23,315 bases of DNA, from the NCBI GenBank assembly GCA_900757235.1, contig CAAENB010000176.1:1-23315 (forward strand). Direction: 5' to 3'. The notes beneath the pieces were generated by a model. The model ran no database searches, was not told the DNA's origin, and saw only the letters and a list, made by a program, of their open reading frames with translations. The number at the start of each line of letters is the position of its first letter. The stretch's first letter is position 1. The DNA is from an uncultured Collinsella sp. (GTDB lineage: Bacteria; Actinomycetota; Coriobacteriia; Coriobacteriales; Coriobacteriaceae). The position numbers and the translations under genes are program-made. This document shows, piece after piece, positions 1-8,240 of this stretch.

Positions 1-30
1 ACAGGCAGCGCGCCTTCTCCTGTTATGAAA

Positions 31-245
31 GGGAAGCTATGTCCCAGTATTTCGGATCAAAACGGGGCACGGTTTTCCCCAGGACCTCCTTGCGGAAACT
101 GCGTCCCGTTTTGAGCGCCGATTCTGGGATACCGTTTCCGCAACGGGTCTCTCGCGGAAACTGCATCCCACTCTGAGCGCCCATTCCGGGACACAGCTTC
201 CCAACGGCCCCCGTTTCGGAAACCACATCCCGTTTCGAGCCTTCA
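31..245. repeat. Degenerate tandem array, 62-bp period, about 3.5 copies
   Basis: Units begin at 31, 93, 155 and 217, exactly 62 bp apart; the last is partial. Each full unit starts with a GGAAACTGCGTCCC-like segment (32-45, 94-107, 156-169, 218-231). About 15 bp later it carries a GGGATACCGTTTCC-like segment (for example 126-139) that is roughly its reverse complement. Every unit is therefore also an imperfect inverted repeat able to form a hairpin. Copies 2 and 3 are the most alike; copy 1 is the most diverged. The array lies between the left edge and the 3' end of the antiporter gene, whose stop is at 279. Open frames crossing it are repeat-derived and are not called as genes. Confidence 0.8.
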
Positions 246-278
246 AAGCGTGACGCGACTCCCTTGAGAGAGTATCGA

Positions 279-1841
279 CTACTTACCATCGTCATCCTGG
301 GCTTCTTCGCGCGCGTAGAGCTCCAGCATGCGGCGACGGTATTCGCGCACGGCGAGCTTGGCGCGCTCTAGGCGGCGACGCTCGCGCGCAGTCAGCTTGG
401 ACGGGTCGATCTCATCGCCATAGGTTTTCTCGGCCAGCAAATGGGCGGCATCGACAATACGGGCATCGATGCGTTCGCTCGCCGCTTCGGCCGAAAGGCG
501 GTCAGCAATGGAATCAATCGTGGGCATACCGTCGAGCGAGCGACCATGTCCATGCGACGTCAACAGCTCGTGCTCGCGGGCGAGAAGACTTGCCAGGTCG
601 TGATGGGCGCGCAGGATATTGAGCGCATCGGAAGGATGCTCGGCAACCTCCGCCACGGCGGCGACCGGCGCGGCATCGACCACGCGGTAGAAGAGCTGCG
701 CGAGCAGTGGCATCAGGAACACCGTGATGGCGCCGGCTGCCACCATAACCGAAGCGACGCCCTGCGATAATGCGCCGGCGTTGACAGCGACGCTCGTCAC
801 GGCGACGATAATCGGCAGCGCCGTGGTGCAGTAGAGCGCTACGGTAATGCGGCCGTGGGCAGAAACATCGCGCGTCTTAGGGCAGATGCTCATGGAGACG
901 ACAATGGGCACGGCGCGGATAACCAGCAACGCCACGATAAAGCCCACGAGCAGGCCAGGGCGCGACGCTACAGCCGTCAGGTCGATCTTGGCACCCGACA
1001 CGGTAAAGAACACCGGGATTAAAAAGCCATAGGCAAGGCCATCGAGTTTAAGCTCGAGCGTATGGTTGCCCTCGGGGATGATATAGCGCAGGACAAAGCC
1101 CGCGGCAAAAGCGCCCAACACGATATCGAGGCTAAAAATGGCGGAAAACGCCACGAGCGTGACCAGGATGAGCACTGTGAGGCGCACGAACGTCTGAGAA
1201 GTCGTATCGGCGCGCTCCTGAATAAAGGCAAAGAAGCGGCTGCCGATACGCTTGGAGCGGCTGGGGACCACGGCAAGCAACACGCACACCACGGCGAACA
1301 GTCCCAAGATCAACAGCGTCTCGACACCCGTACGGGCGGACAGCAGCACCGACATGGCGAGCACGGGCCCGAGCTCGCCCCACGTACCATAGGCAAGAAT
1401 CGAATCGCCGACGCGCGTCCCGGCAAGCGACCGCTCGCGCAAGATGGGCATAAGCGCCCCAAGCGCCGTCGAGGTCAACGCCAGCGTCACGGCGATGCCA
1501 TCAAAATGACTGACCGAAAACCACGGGGTAAAGCGCACGGCAAGCCAGGCGATGCCAAACGTGACGACCCACGTCGCCATGCCGTAACGCCCCTCGACGC
1601 CCGTGATGTTCTTGGGATCGATCTCAAAGCCGGCAAGCAGGAACAAAAATGCCAGACCGAGCTCTGACACGAGCGAGACCTCGGCATCTACATGGATAAC
1701 GCCGAGCATATGTGGGCCCAGCACCGCGCCGAACACGAGCAAAAAAACCGTTTCGGGAACGGGTTTTCCAGGAATCGCCGAAGCGATGAAGGGGCTTGCA
1801 AAGGCCACGAGTGCGATGATGGCGAGCGAAACGAATGCCAT
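279..1841 (-). CDS. CPA-family Na+/K+:H+ antiporter
   Basis: Integral membrane monovalent cation/proton exchanger of the CPA1/CPA2 superfamily, 520 residues. The start chosen is the ATG at 1841 (MAFVSL), because AGAAAGG lies 6 nt upstream on the coding strand. A longer frame reaches 2003 but would put a polar, unrelated stretch ahead of the first membrane segment. About 12 hydrophobic segments fill residues 1-400. They include the G-x-VLGPHMLG segment after TM1 and the LAFLFLLAGFEID segment, both typical of Na_H_Exchanger proteins. The last 110 or so residues are charged and probably cytoplasmic, ending in an Arg/Lys-rich helix and an acidic tail (EEAQDDDGK). No KTN/TrkA nucleotide-binding domain is visible. 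Ion specificity cannot be read from sequence. It is divergent from purL across 184 bp. Confidence 0.88.
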   Translation of the reverse strand: MAFVSLAIIALVAFASPFIASAIPGKPVPETVFLLVFGAVLGPHMLGVIHVDAEVSLVSELGLAFLFLLAGFEIDPKNITGVEGRYGMATWVVTFGIAWLAVRFTPWFSVSHFDGIAVTLALTSTALGALMPILRERSLAGTRVGDSILAYGTWGELGPVLAMSVLLSARTGVETLLILGLFAVVCVLLAVVPSRSKRIGSRFFAFIQERADTTSQTFVRLTVLILVTLVAFSAIFSLDIVLGAFAAGFVLRYIIPEGNHTLELKLDGLAYGFLIPVFFTVSGAKIDLTAVASRPGLLVGFIVALLVIRAVPIVVSMSICPKTRDVSAHGRITVALYCTTALPIIVAVTSVAVNAGALSQGVASVMVAAGAITVFLMPLLAQLFYRVVDAAPVAAVAEVAEHPSDALNILRAHHDLASLLAREHELLTSHGHGRSLDGMPTIDSIADRLSAEAASERIDARIVDAAHLLAEKTYGDEIDPSKLTARERRRLERAKLAVREYRRRMLELYAREEAQDDDGK

Positions 1842-2025
1842 GTGATGCCTTTCTCTTGTTTGCGTTTCACTGTAGCACCCTCGCCGTCCTCTACGCGCCG
1901 CGAGCTGTCGTATCATAGTGAGGTTTACAAACATGTGGCTCAAGGCGACCGCGAGGCTTGCCCCGCAAACCGACCGCTGCCACATACCGTACCGTACGCC
2001 CAACCGATCAGGAAGGCAGGAACCA
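1842..2025. promoter_or_regulatory. Divergent intergenic region with purL leader
   Basis: This 184-bp gap must carry promoters for the antiporter (-) and purL (+). A TATCAT (1911-1916, +) or TATGAT (1912-1917 read on -) could be a -10 for either direction, but no convincing -35 is present for either. The purL side contains a 7-bp inverted repeat, ATGTGGC (1933-1939) with GCCACAT (1979-1985), enclosing 39 nt. It could fold in the leader RNA. I see no match to a known purine, ZTP or PRPP riboswitch. Confidence 0.3.
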
Positions 2026-5000
2026 ATGGTCTCTCGTATCTACGTGGAGAAGAAACCCGGGTTCGACGTCGAGGCTCAGCAGCTCAAGGGCGAGCTGACC
2101 GAGATTCTCGGCATCAAGGGCATCGAGGCCCTGAGGATCATCAACCGCTACGACGTCGAGGGCATCGATGAGGAGCTGTTCCGCTCCTGCGTGCCGACCG
2201 TCTTTAGCGAGCCCCAGGTCGATGTGACCTACGACGAGCTCCCCGCAAGCGATGGCGCCGTCTTTGCCGTCGAATTCCTGCCTGGCCAGTTTGACCAGCG
2301 CGCCGACTCCGCCAGCGAGTGCGTGCAGCTCATCAGCCAGGGCGAGCGCCCTGTCGTGCGTTCCGCCAAGGTCTATATAATCTCGGGCGCCCTGGACGAG
2401 GCCGCCATCGAGGCCATCAAGCACTACGTGGTGAACCCCGTCGAGGCCCGCATCGCCTCGCTCGACCTACCCGAGACGCTGCACATGGAGACCCCCGAGC
2501 CTGCGCCCGTCGAGGTGCTCGACGGCTTCCGCGAGCTCGACGAGGCCGGCCTTGCCGCCTTTATCTCCGAGCGCGGTCTTGCCATGGACGAGGCGGACAT
2601 CGCCTTCTGCCAGCAGTACTTCCGCGATGAAGATCGCGACCCCACCATCACCGAGATCCGCGTAATCGACACCTATTGGTCCGACCACTGCCGCCACACC
2701 ACCTTCGGCACCGTCCTGGATGATGTGACGATCGATGACGCCGTGGTGCAGCAGGCCTTCGACCGCTACATGGAGATGCGCCACGAGCTCGGTCGCGACG
2801 CCAAGCCCGTCTGCCTCATGGACATGGGCACCATCGGCGCCAAGTACCTTAAGAAGACCGGCGTCATGACCGATGTCGACGAGTCCGAGGAGATCAACGC
2901 CTGCACCGTCAAGGTGAAGGTCGATGTCGACGGCGAGGACCAGGACTGGCTGTTCCTCTTTAAGAACGAGACCCACAACCACCCGACCGAGATCGAGCCC
3001 TTCGGCGGTGCCGCCACCTGCGTGGGCGGTGCCATCCGCGACCCGCTGTCGGGCCGCAGCTACGTGTACCAGGCCATGCGTGTCACCGGCGCCGGCGACC
3101 CCACCGTCCCCGTGTCCGAGACGCTCGAGGGCAAGCTGCCGCAGCGCAAGCTCGTAACCACCGCCGCCGCCGGCTACTCCAGCTACGGCAACCAGATCGG
3201 CCTTGCCACCGGCCAGGTCAACGAGCTCTATCACCCCGGCTACGTCGCCAAGCGCATGGAGGTCGGCGCCGTCGTGGGCGCTACCCCGGCAAACCACGTG
3301 CGTCGCGAGTGCCCCGCCCCCACCGACAAGATCATCCTGTTGGGCGGCCGCACCGGCCGTGACGGCATCGGCGGTGCCACCGGCTCCTCCAAGACCCAGA
3401 ACACCGAGTCCATCGAGACATCGGGCGCCGAGGTCCAGAAGGGCAACGCCCCGGTCGAGCGCAAGCTGCAGCGCCTGTTCCGCCGCGGCGATGCCTGCCG
3501 TCTGATCAAGCGCTGCAACGACTTTGGCGCCGGCGGTGTCTCGGTCGCCGTAGGCGAGCTTGCCGACGGCCTGTATGTCGACCTTGATACCGTGACCAAA
3601 AAGTACGACGGTCTTGACGGCACCGAGCTCGCCATCTCTGAATCCCAGGAGCGCATGGCCTGCGCCGTCGCCGACGGTGACGTCGAGGAGTTCATGGGCT
3701 ACGCCGCCGAGGAGAACCTGGAGGCGACCGTTATCGCCGAGGTTACCGCCGAGCCGCGCATGCGCATGGCCTGGAACGGCGTCGCCATCGTCGATCTGTC
3801 CCGCGAGTTCCTCAACTCCAACGGTGCGCCCAAGCACCAGGTCGCCCACGTCTGCGCCCGCAGTGTGTGGCAGCCCAGCTGGGCCGGTACCACGCTCGCC
3901 GAGCGCATGACCTCGCTCGTCACCGACCTCAACGTCGCTTCCAACAAGGGCCTTTCCGAGCGCTTCGACTCCACCATCGGCGCCGCGACCGTGCTCATGC
4001 CCTTTGGCGGCAAGACGCAGCTCACCCCAAGCTCGGCCATGGTCGCCAAGTTCCCCGTGGACGGCGAGACCACCACGGCGAGCGCCATGGCATGGGGCTT
4101 CAACCCCTATCTGATGGAGGCCGACCAGTTTGCGGGCGCCTACCTGTCCGTGGTCGAGTCCATCGCCAAGCTCGTTGCCGCCGGCTTTGAGCACAAGCGC
4201 ACCTACCTCTCCTTCCAGGAGTACTTCGAGCGCCTGCGCACCGAGGCCGAGCGCTGGGGCAAGCCCATGGCTGCCGTCCTGGGTGCCCTTATGGCCCAGG
4301 TCGACCTGGGTGCCGGCGCCATCGGCGGCAAGGACTCCATGAGCGGTTCGTTTGAGGACGAGGCCGGCGAGCTCAACGTTCCGCCGACCCTGATCAGCTT
4401 CGCCGTCGCCGTGGGCAAGGCCGCCCGCGCCGTCTCGCCCGAGTTCAAGGGCCTCACGCACCGCGTCGTCCGCATCGCCCCCGCCACCTATGGCGAGGAC
4501 TACCGCCCCGATGCTCAGCAGCTGCTCGCCGCGTTTGACGCCGTCGAGGCGCTCACTGCTACCGGCAACGCCCTGGCCATCTCCACGCCCGGCTACGGCT
4601 GCGGCGCCGAGAGCCTCTTTAAGATGTGCGTCGGTAACCAGATCGGTATCGAGCTTGCCGAGGATGTAGACGTGGAGAGCCTCTTCACCCCGCTCTACGG
4701 CAGCTTTATTGTCGAGCTCGCCGAGGATGCCGAGCTGCCCGAGGTCGCCGACGGCGTTGTCGTCGAGCCCCTGGGCACCACCGTCGAGGGCTATGTCATC
4801 GACACCGGTTCCGAAGTCATCGAGCTCTCCGAGCTCCAGGAGGCCTGGGAGAGCGGCATCGAGGGCGTCTTCACCTACCGCAGCGCCGGCGAGACCCCCG
4901 AGGTCGAGACCATCGACTTCCGCGCCAAGGATATCCACGTGTACGGCGGCGCCAAGATCGCCCGCCCGCGCGTGATCATCCCCGTGTTCCCCGGCAACAA

Positions 5001-5772
5001 CTGCGAGTACGACAGCGCCCGCGCCTTCCGTGCCGCCGGTGCCGAGGCCGACACCTTCGTGATCAACAACCTCACGCCCGAGGCCGTCGCCGAGAGCACC
5101 CACGAGCTTGCCCGCCGCATCCGTGCAAGCCAGATCGTCATGATCCCCGGCGGCTTCTCGGGCGGCGACGAGCCCGACGGCTCCGCCAAGTTCATCACGG
5201 CGTTCTTCCGCGCTCCCGAGGTCACCGAGGCAGTCCGCGACCTGCTCAAGGCCCGCGATGGCCTGATGCTGGGCATCTGCAACGGCTTCCAGGCCCTGAT
5301 CAAGCTCGGCCTGGTGCCCTACGGCGACATCGTCGACGCCACGCCCGATGCGCCCACGTTGACGTTCAACACCATCGGTCGCCACCAGAGCCGTCTGGTG
5401 CGCACCCGCATCTCGTCCAACTTGTCCCCGTGGCTGTCGCAGTGCAGCCTGGACGACCCCTACACCGTCGCCATCAGCCACGGCGAGGGCCGCTTTGTCG
5501 CCAATGACGAAGTGCTCGCCCAGCTGATCGCCAACGGCCAGGTCGCCACGCAGTACGTGGGCGAGAACGGCAAGCCCAGCATGGATCTTTCCGTCAACCC
5601 CAACGGCTCCGCACTCGCCATCGAGGGCATCACGAGCCCCGACGGCCGCGTCCTGGGCAAGATGGGCCATGCCGAGCGTCGCGGCGACAACCTGTACCGC
5701 AACGTGCCCGAGCATGTCCCCGGCGATAAGTTCATGCCGATCTTTGAGAGCGGCGTGGCCTACTTCGCTTAA
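2026..5772 (+). CDS. purL: Phosphoribosylformylglycinamidine (FGAM) synthase, single chain
   Basis: Converts FGAR, glutamine and ATP to FGAM, the fourth step of de novo purine synthesis, in the cytosol. The start is the ATG at 2026 (MVSRIYVEKK), with AGGA upstream; the open frame extends to a GTG at 1918 but that part lacks family character. At 1248 residues it is a complete large-form enzyme with fused synthetase and glutaminase, of the clade found in many clostridia and actinobacteria. The WSDHCRHTTF signature begins at W218. The ATP-site ETHNHP is at 315-320. The C-terminal class I glutaminase has nucleophile Cys1085 (in GICNGFQ) and a His1215-x-Glu1217 pair (in GHAER) completing the triad. 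Codons are strongly biased to C/G-ending, consistent with high expression. No other pur gene is adjacent. Confidence 0.97.
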   Translation: MVSRIYVEKKPGFDVEAQQLKGELTEILGIKGIEALRIINRYDVEGIDEELFRSCVPTVFSEPQVDVTYDELPASDGAVFAVEFLPGQFDQRADSASECVQLISQGERPVVRSAKVYIISGALDEAAIEAIKHYVVNPVEARIASLDLPETLHMETPEPAPVEVLDGFRELDEAGLAAFISERGLAMDEADIAFCQQYFRDEDRDPTITEIRVIDTYWSDHCRHTTFGTVLDDVTIDDAVVQQAFDRYMEMRHELGRDAKPVCLMDMGTIGAKYLKKTGVMTDVDESEEINACTVKVKVDVDGEDQDWLFLFKNETHNHPTEIEPFGGAATCVGGAIRDPLSGRSYVYQAMRVTGAGDPTVPVSETLEGKLPQRKLVTTAAAGYSSYGNQIGLATGQVNELYHPGYVAKRMEVGAVVGATPANHVRRECPAPTDKIILLGGRTGRDGIGGATGSSKTQNTESIETSGAEVQKGNAPVERKLQRLFRRGDACRLIKRCNDFGAGGVSVAVGELADGLYVDLDTVTKKYDGLDGTELAISESQERMACAVADGDVEEFMGYAAEENLEATVIAEVTAEPRMRMAWNGVAIVDLSREFLNSNGAPKHQVAHVCARSVWQPSWAGTTLAERMTSLVTDLNVASNKGLSERFDSTIGAATVLMPFGGKTQLTPSSAMVAKFPVDGETTTASAMAWGFNPYLMEADQFAGAYLSVVESIAKLVAAGFEHKRTYLSFQEYFERLRTEAERWGKPMAAVLGALMAQVDLGAGAIGGKDSMSGSFEDEAGELNVPPTLISFAVAVGKAARAVSPEFKGLTHRVVRIAPATYGEDYRPDAQQLLAAFDAVEALTATGNALAISTPGYGCGAESLFKMCVGNQIGIELAEDVDVESLFTPLYGSFIVELAEDAELPEVADGVVVEPLGTTVEGYVIDTGSEVIELSELQEAWESGIEGVFTYRSAGETPEVETIDFRAKDIHVYGGAKIARPRVIIPVFPGNNCEYDSARAFRAAGAEADTFVINNLTPEAVAESTHELARRIRASQIVMIPGGFSGGDEPDGSAKFITAFFRAPEVTEAVRDLLKARDGLMLGICNGFQALIKLGLVPYGDIVDATPDAPTLTFNTIGRHQSRLVRTRISSNLSPWLSQCSLDDPYTVAISHGEGRFVANDEVLAQLIANGQVATQYVGENGKPSMDLSVNPNGSALAIEGITSPDGRVLGKMGHAERRGDNLYRNVPEHVPGDKFMPIFESGVAYFA

Positions 5773-5809
5773 ACCTTTCCCATCGGGTACAATCCCTTCG
5801 GGTAACAAC

Positions 5810-5846
5810 ACCCGCCACCGACACATCCGGTGGCGGGTTCTTTTTT
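5810..5846 (+). terminator. Intrinsic terminator after purL
   Basis: Perfect 11-bp stem ACCCGCCACCG (5810-5820) with CGGTGGCGGGT (5828-5838), a 7-nt loop, then T-T-C and six T (5841-5846). It lies 37 nt after the purL stop and only 25 nt before the start of the next gene, so it may also sit in that gene's leader. Confidence 0.9.
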
Positions 5847-5871
5847 GCTTCGCGCATGCAGGAAGGACATC

Positions 5872-6807
5872 ATGGAAAGCCGCAAGCCGTATCTCGCCAC
5901 CCTGCCCGGACTCATCCTGAGCTGTCTTGTTTGCTGTGCACTCTGGGGATCGGCCTTTCCCTGCATCAAGATCGGCTACGCACTCTTTGGTATCCCGGCG
6001 CACGATAGCGCCTCGCAGCTGCTCTTTGCGGGCTTGCGCTTCACGCTTGCCGGCGCCCTGGTTATCGTTGGGATGAGTGCGGCCCAACGCCGCCCCCTCA
6101 TTCCGCAGGCTCGCGACATCAAGCCCATCTTTGTCTTGTCGCTCTTCCAGACTATCGGGCAGTACTTCTTTTTCTATCTGGGCCTCTCGCACGCCAGCGC
6201 CATGTCGAGCTCCATCATCGAGGCCAGCGCCAACTTCCTCGCAATCCTCTTTGCCGCCCTGGCATTTCACACCGAGAAGCTCAATACGGCCAAGGTGCTT
6301 GGCTGTGCGCTGGGCTTTGCCGGCGTCGCGCTCGTCAACCTCTCGGGCGCAGATGGCACCTTTGGCTTCAGGCTCGATGGCGAGGGCTTTATCCTAGCCT
6401 CCACTGTCGCGGGTGCTCTTTCGACCTGCCTGATCGGCATCTTCTCGCGCAAGCACGACGGCGTCTTGCTTGCCGGGTGGCAGTTCTTGGTCGGCGGCCT
6501 GGTCCTCACCGCCATCGGCTTTTTGATGGGTGGCGCGCTCTCCCCCACGGCGATTGTCCCCGCCATCGTGCTCATCATCTACATGGCGCTTATCTCCGCG
6601 GTCGCCTACTCGCTGTGGTCGCGCCTGCTTGCCGTCAACCCCGTCAGCCGCGTCTCGGTCTTTGGGTTTATGAACCCGGTCTTTGGCGTACTGCTGAGCG
6701 CACTGCTGCTTGGCGAGGGCGCCGGCACGAGCCCCGTTACCGTCATCGTTGCCCTGCTCTTGGTCTGCAGCGGCATCATCATCGTCAACAAACCCAAAAA
6801 AGCCTAG
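5872..6807 (+). CDS. DMT superfamily (EamA) transporter
   Basis: Probable metabolite or amino-acid exporter of the drug/metabolite transporter superfamily, 311 residues. The ATG at 5872 is chosen for the AGGAAGG 7 nt upstream. An alternative GTG at 5830 would place the terminator stem inside the coding region and is unlikely. The protein shows ten hydrophobic segments in two EamA-like halves. The first half has the CALWGSAFPCIKIGY segment near residue 25 and the second has SAVAYSLWSRLLAVNPVSRVSVFGFMNP-type sequence, where family members have a conserved aromatic/Pro region. It ends with a short basic tail (NKPKKA). The substrate cannot be inferred. It follows purL in the same direction but behind a strong terminator, so co-regulation is uncertain. 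Confidence 0.88.
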   Translation: MESRKPYLATLPGLILSCLVCCALWGSAFPCIKIGYALFGIPAHDSASQLLFAGLRFTLAGALVIVGMSAAQRRPLIPQARDIKPIFVLSLFQTIGQYFFFYLGLSHASAMSSSIIEASANFLAILFAALAFHTEKLNTAKVLGCALGFAGVALVNLSGADGTFGFRLDGEGFILASTVAGALSTCLIGIFSRKHDGVLLAGWQFLVGGLVLTAIGFLMGGALSPTAIVPAIVLIIYMALISAVAYSLWSRLLAVNPVSRVSVFGFMNPVFGVLLSALLLGEGAGTSPVTVIVALLLVCSGIIIVNKPKKA

Positions 6808-6882
6808 CGAACTGCCCTTATTTAGCAGAGAGATTCACATACTTTAGTTTAATGGAGTACATCGGTGAGCTGAAGGCCACCA

Positions 6883-6909
6883 CGCACGCAAGCGTGCGCC
6901 CCTTTTTCT
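6883..6909 (+). terminator. Intrinsic terminator after the DMT transporter gene
   Basis: Palindrome CGCACGCAAGCGTGCG (6883-6898) followed by CCCC and five T (6903-6907) on the plus strand. It ends the EamA-type transporter transcript. Its T-tract abuts the stop codon of the convergent diguanylate cyclase gene. Confidence 0.72.
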
Positions 6910-8059
6910 AGCGTATCTGGACGCCGTCTTTCTTTTTCTCGGCCTTGACGCGGTAGAGCTCCGCATCGGCAGCGCGAAGCAAGTCTTGCCAGGTATCGAC
7001 ACCGTCACCGACCCGTGCGTAGCCGATGGACATCCGCAACAGATACGGCACGTCGGCACGTGCGAGCTCATCGTTGATTGCCGCACACAGGCTTATGATG
7101 TCCTGCTCCGCCGTCGCCTTTTGGAGCACCACGAACTCATCGCCGCCATAACGTGCGATAAAGCCGCCAGACGCCGAGCAGACTTCTTTGAGCGCAGCGG
7201 ATATGACCTGAAGAGCGTGGTCGCCCTCCACATGCCCATAGCGATCGTTAATCTGCTTAAAGCCGTCGGCGTCCATCATAAGCAGATATACATCTTCGGC
7301 CTGATCCACATTTGAGAAGAGCGACAGCATATAGGTCTCAAAACGGTTGCGATTGTTAAGTCCAGTCAACGGGTCGGTCGAGATGAGCTGCTCCTGGTAG
7401 ATGATGTAAAGCAGCAACATGCTAATCATTATGCCGACACAAAGGCCGGGCACCGAGTATACGACCTGAAAGGTACCGCCCACCAGGGCCGGAATGGCGA
7501 AAAATGCCAAGGTTCGATAGATGGCCTTCGTCTGCAGGCTCTCGACCCTGCGAGATTGCACAAACGCATGCAGGGACGTATGTATAACGTAACAGTAGCT
7601 GACGATGGGCTGGATCATATAGGCAAAGCCGCGACGATACACGCCCTGCGAATCGATATAGAACAGGGCGTGCGTCCAGTAACTGGTAAACGCCAGCACG
7701 ACCACCAGAGCCGTAGGCAACGCTACAAGCACCACCCTATAGCGCGAGGTCAAAAGGCGAGAACCCTGCACCGTCTCGGAATAGATAAACCAAATGAGAC
7801 ACGCGATAGCAAAGAGCGAAAACGAAACCGCGTTGGAAATCCAGTTGGCAGCAATGCCCAACGTGCCGTCCACACCGTCCGAAAGCGTCCAGATCATATC
7901 GAATAATATGTACGCGGCAGAGGCGTAGCCAAGCATGCTAAACAATAGCTGCTGGGTGCTCGAGAACAAGGAGCGACGACTTCGCACGGCAAGCCCGATA
8001 AGAACAATCATGCATAGCACGAATATCTCAATCTTGAGTGCCTTAACCACTAGCGCCAT
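6908..8059 (-). CDS. Membrane diguanylate cyclase (GGDEF)
   Basis: Predicted to make cyclic di-GMP from two GTP at the inner face of the membrane. From the ATG at 8059 it has 383 residues. The start is uncertain: GAAGGG abuts this ATG, so the GTG three codons on (8050), nine nt from GAAGGG, may be used. A TTG at 8092 has no visible ribosome site. Six or seven hydrophobic segments span about residues 8-215 and form an uncharacterised sensor region. A GGDEF domain follows, starting at the STDPLTGLNNRNRFE-type segment, with intact GGDEF at 305-309. The RxxD inhibitory site usually found five residues upstream is absent (SGGFIA is there instead), so product inhibition at an I-site is not expected. 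No EAL domain is present. Confidence 0.9.
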   Translation of the reverse strand: MALVVKALKIEIFVLCMIVLIGLAVRSRRSLFSSTQQLLFSMLGYASAAYILFDMIWTLSDGVDGTLGIAANWISNAVSFSLFAIACLIWFIYSETVQGSRLLTSRYRVVLVALPTALVVVLAFTSYWTHALFYIDSQGVYRRGFAYMIQPIVSYCYVIHTSLHAFVQSRRVESLQTKAIYRTLAFFAIPALVGGTFQVVYSVPGLCVGIMISMLLLYIIYQEQLISTDPLTGLNNRNRFETYMLSLFSNVDQAEDVYLLMMDADGFKQINDRYGHVEGDHALQVISAALKEVCSASGGFIARYGGDEFVVLQKATAEQDIISLCAAINDELARADVPYLLRMSIGYARVGDGVDTWQDLLRAADAELYRVKAEKKKDGVQIR

Positions 8060-8113
8060 CCCTTCAATACCCAAGTGGTCAGAATCGCCCAATTCGAATC
8101 AGGGCAATAAACA

Positions 8114-8140
8114 CCCCTTTACTCCGCAGGGGTAAAGGGG
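8114..8140 (-). terminator. Hairpin, possible terminator or leader structure
   Basis: Stem CCCCTTTAC (8114-8122) with GTAAAGGGG (8132-8140), 9-nt loop. Read on the minus strand it is followed by TGTTTATT, a weak U-rich tract. It could end the kdgT-like transcript or lie in the 5' leader of the diguanylate cyclase gene. Confidence 0.45.
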
Positions 8141-8149
8141 ATAATAGCA
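8141..8149 (-). promoter_or_regulatory. Candidate extended -10 for the diguanylate cyclase gene
   Basis: Minus-strand TGCTATTAT is an extended -10 (TGn plus 5 of 6 to TATAAT). No good -35 is visible. It lies between the two hairpins, about 80-90 nt upstream of the cyclase start. Confidence 0.35.
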
Positions 8150-8151
8150 GA

Positions 8152-8191
8152 GCGCCCGAACATCACTGCAAAACAGTTTCTGTTCGGGCGC
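8152..8191. terminator. Strong hairpin downstream of the kdgT-like gene
   Basis: Perfect 11-bp stem GCGCCCGAACA (8152-8162) with TGTTCGGGCGC (8181-8191). The loop contains a further ACTG/CAGT pair. There is no clear T-run on either strand, so it may be a 3' stabilising structure rather than a canonical terminator for the minus-strand permease gene. Confidence 0.45.
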
Positions 8192-8240
8192 CCATACGGC
8201 GCGAATTGCACACGCCGGCATCATTGATGGGTATCGATTG

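Noticed and set aside
31..245. CRISPR array
   Set aside because: The whole 62-bp unit repeats with drift. There are no unique spacers between short identical repeats and no cas genes nearby.
23..295. 90-codon minus-strand frame over the repeat array
   Set aside because: The translation merely reflects the 62-bp repeats and overlaps the antiporter stop; no ribosome site.
2467..6270. Antisense open frame of 1267 codons opposite purL and the DMT gene
   Set aside because: It mirrors purL. Sense codons TTA, CTA and TCA, which would make antisense stops, are avoided in this highly biased gene. The predicted protein is low-complexity (Gly/Asp/His/Ala-rich) with no family features.
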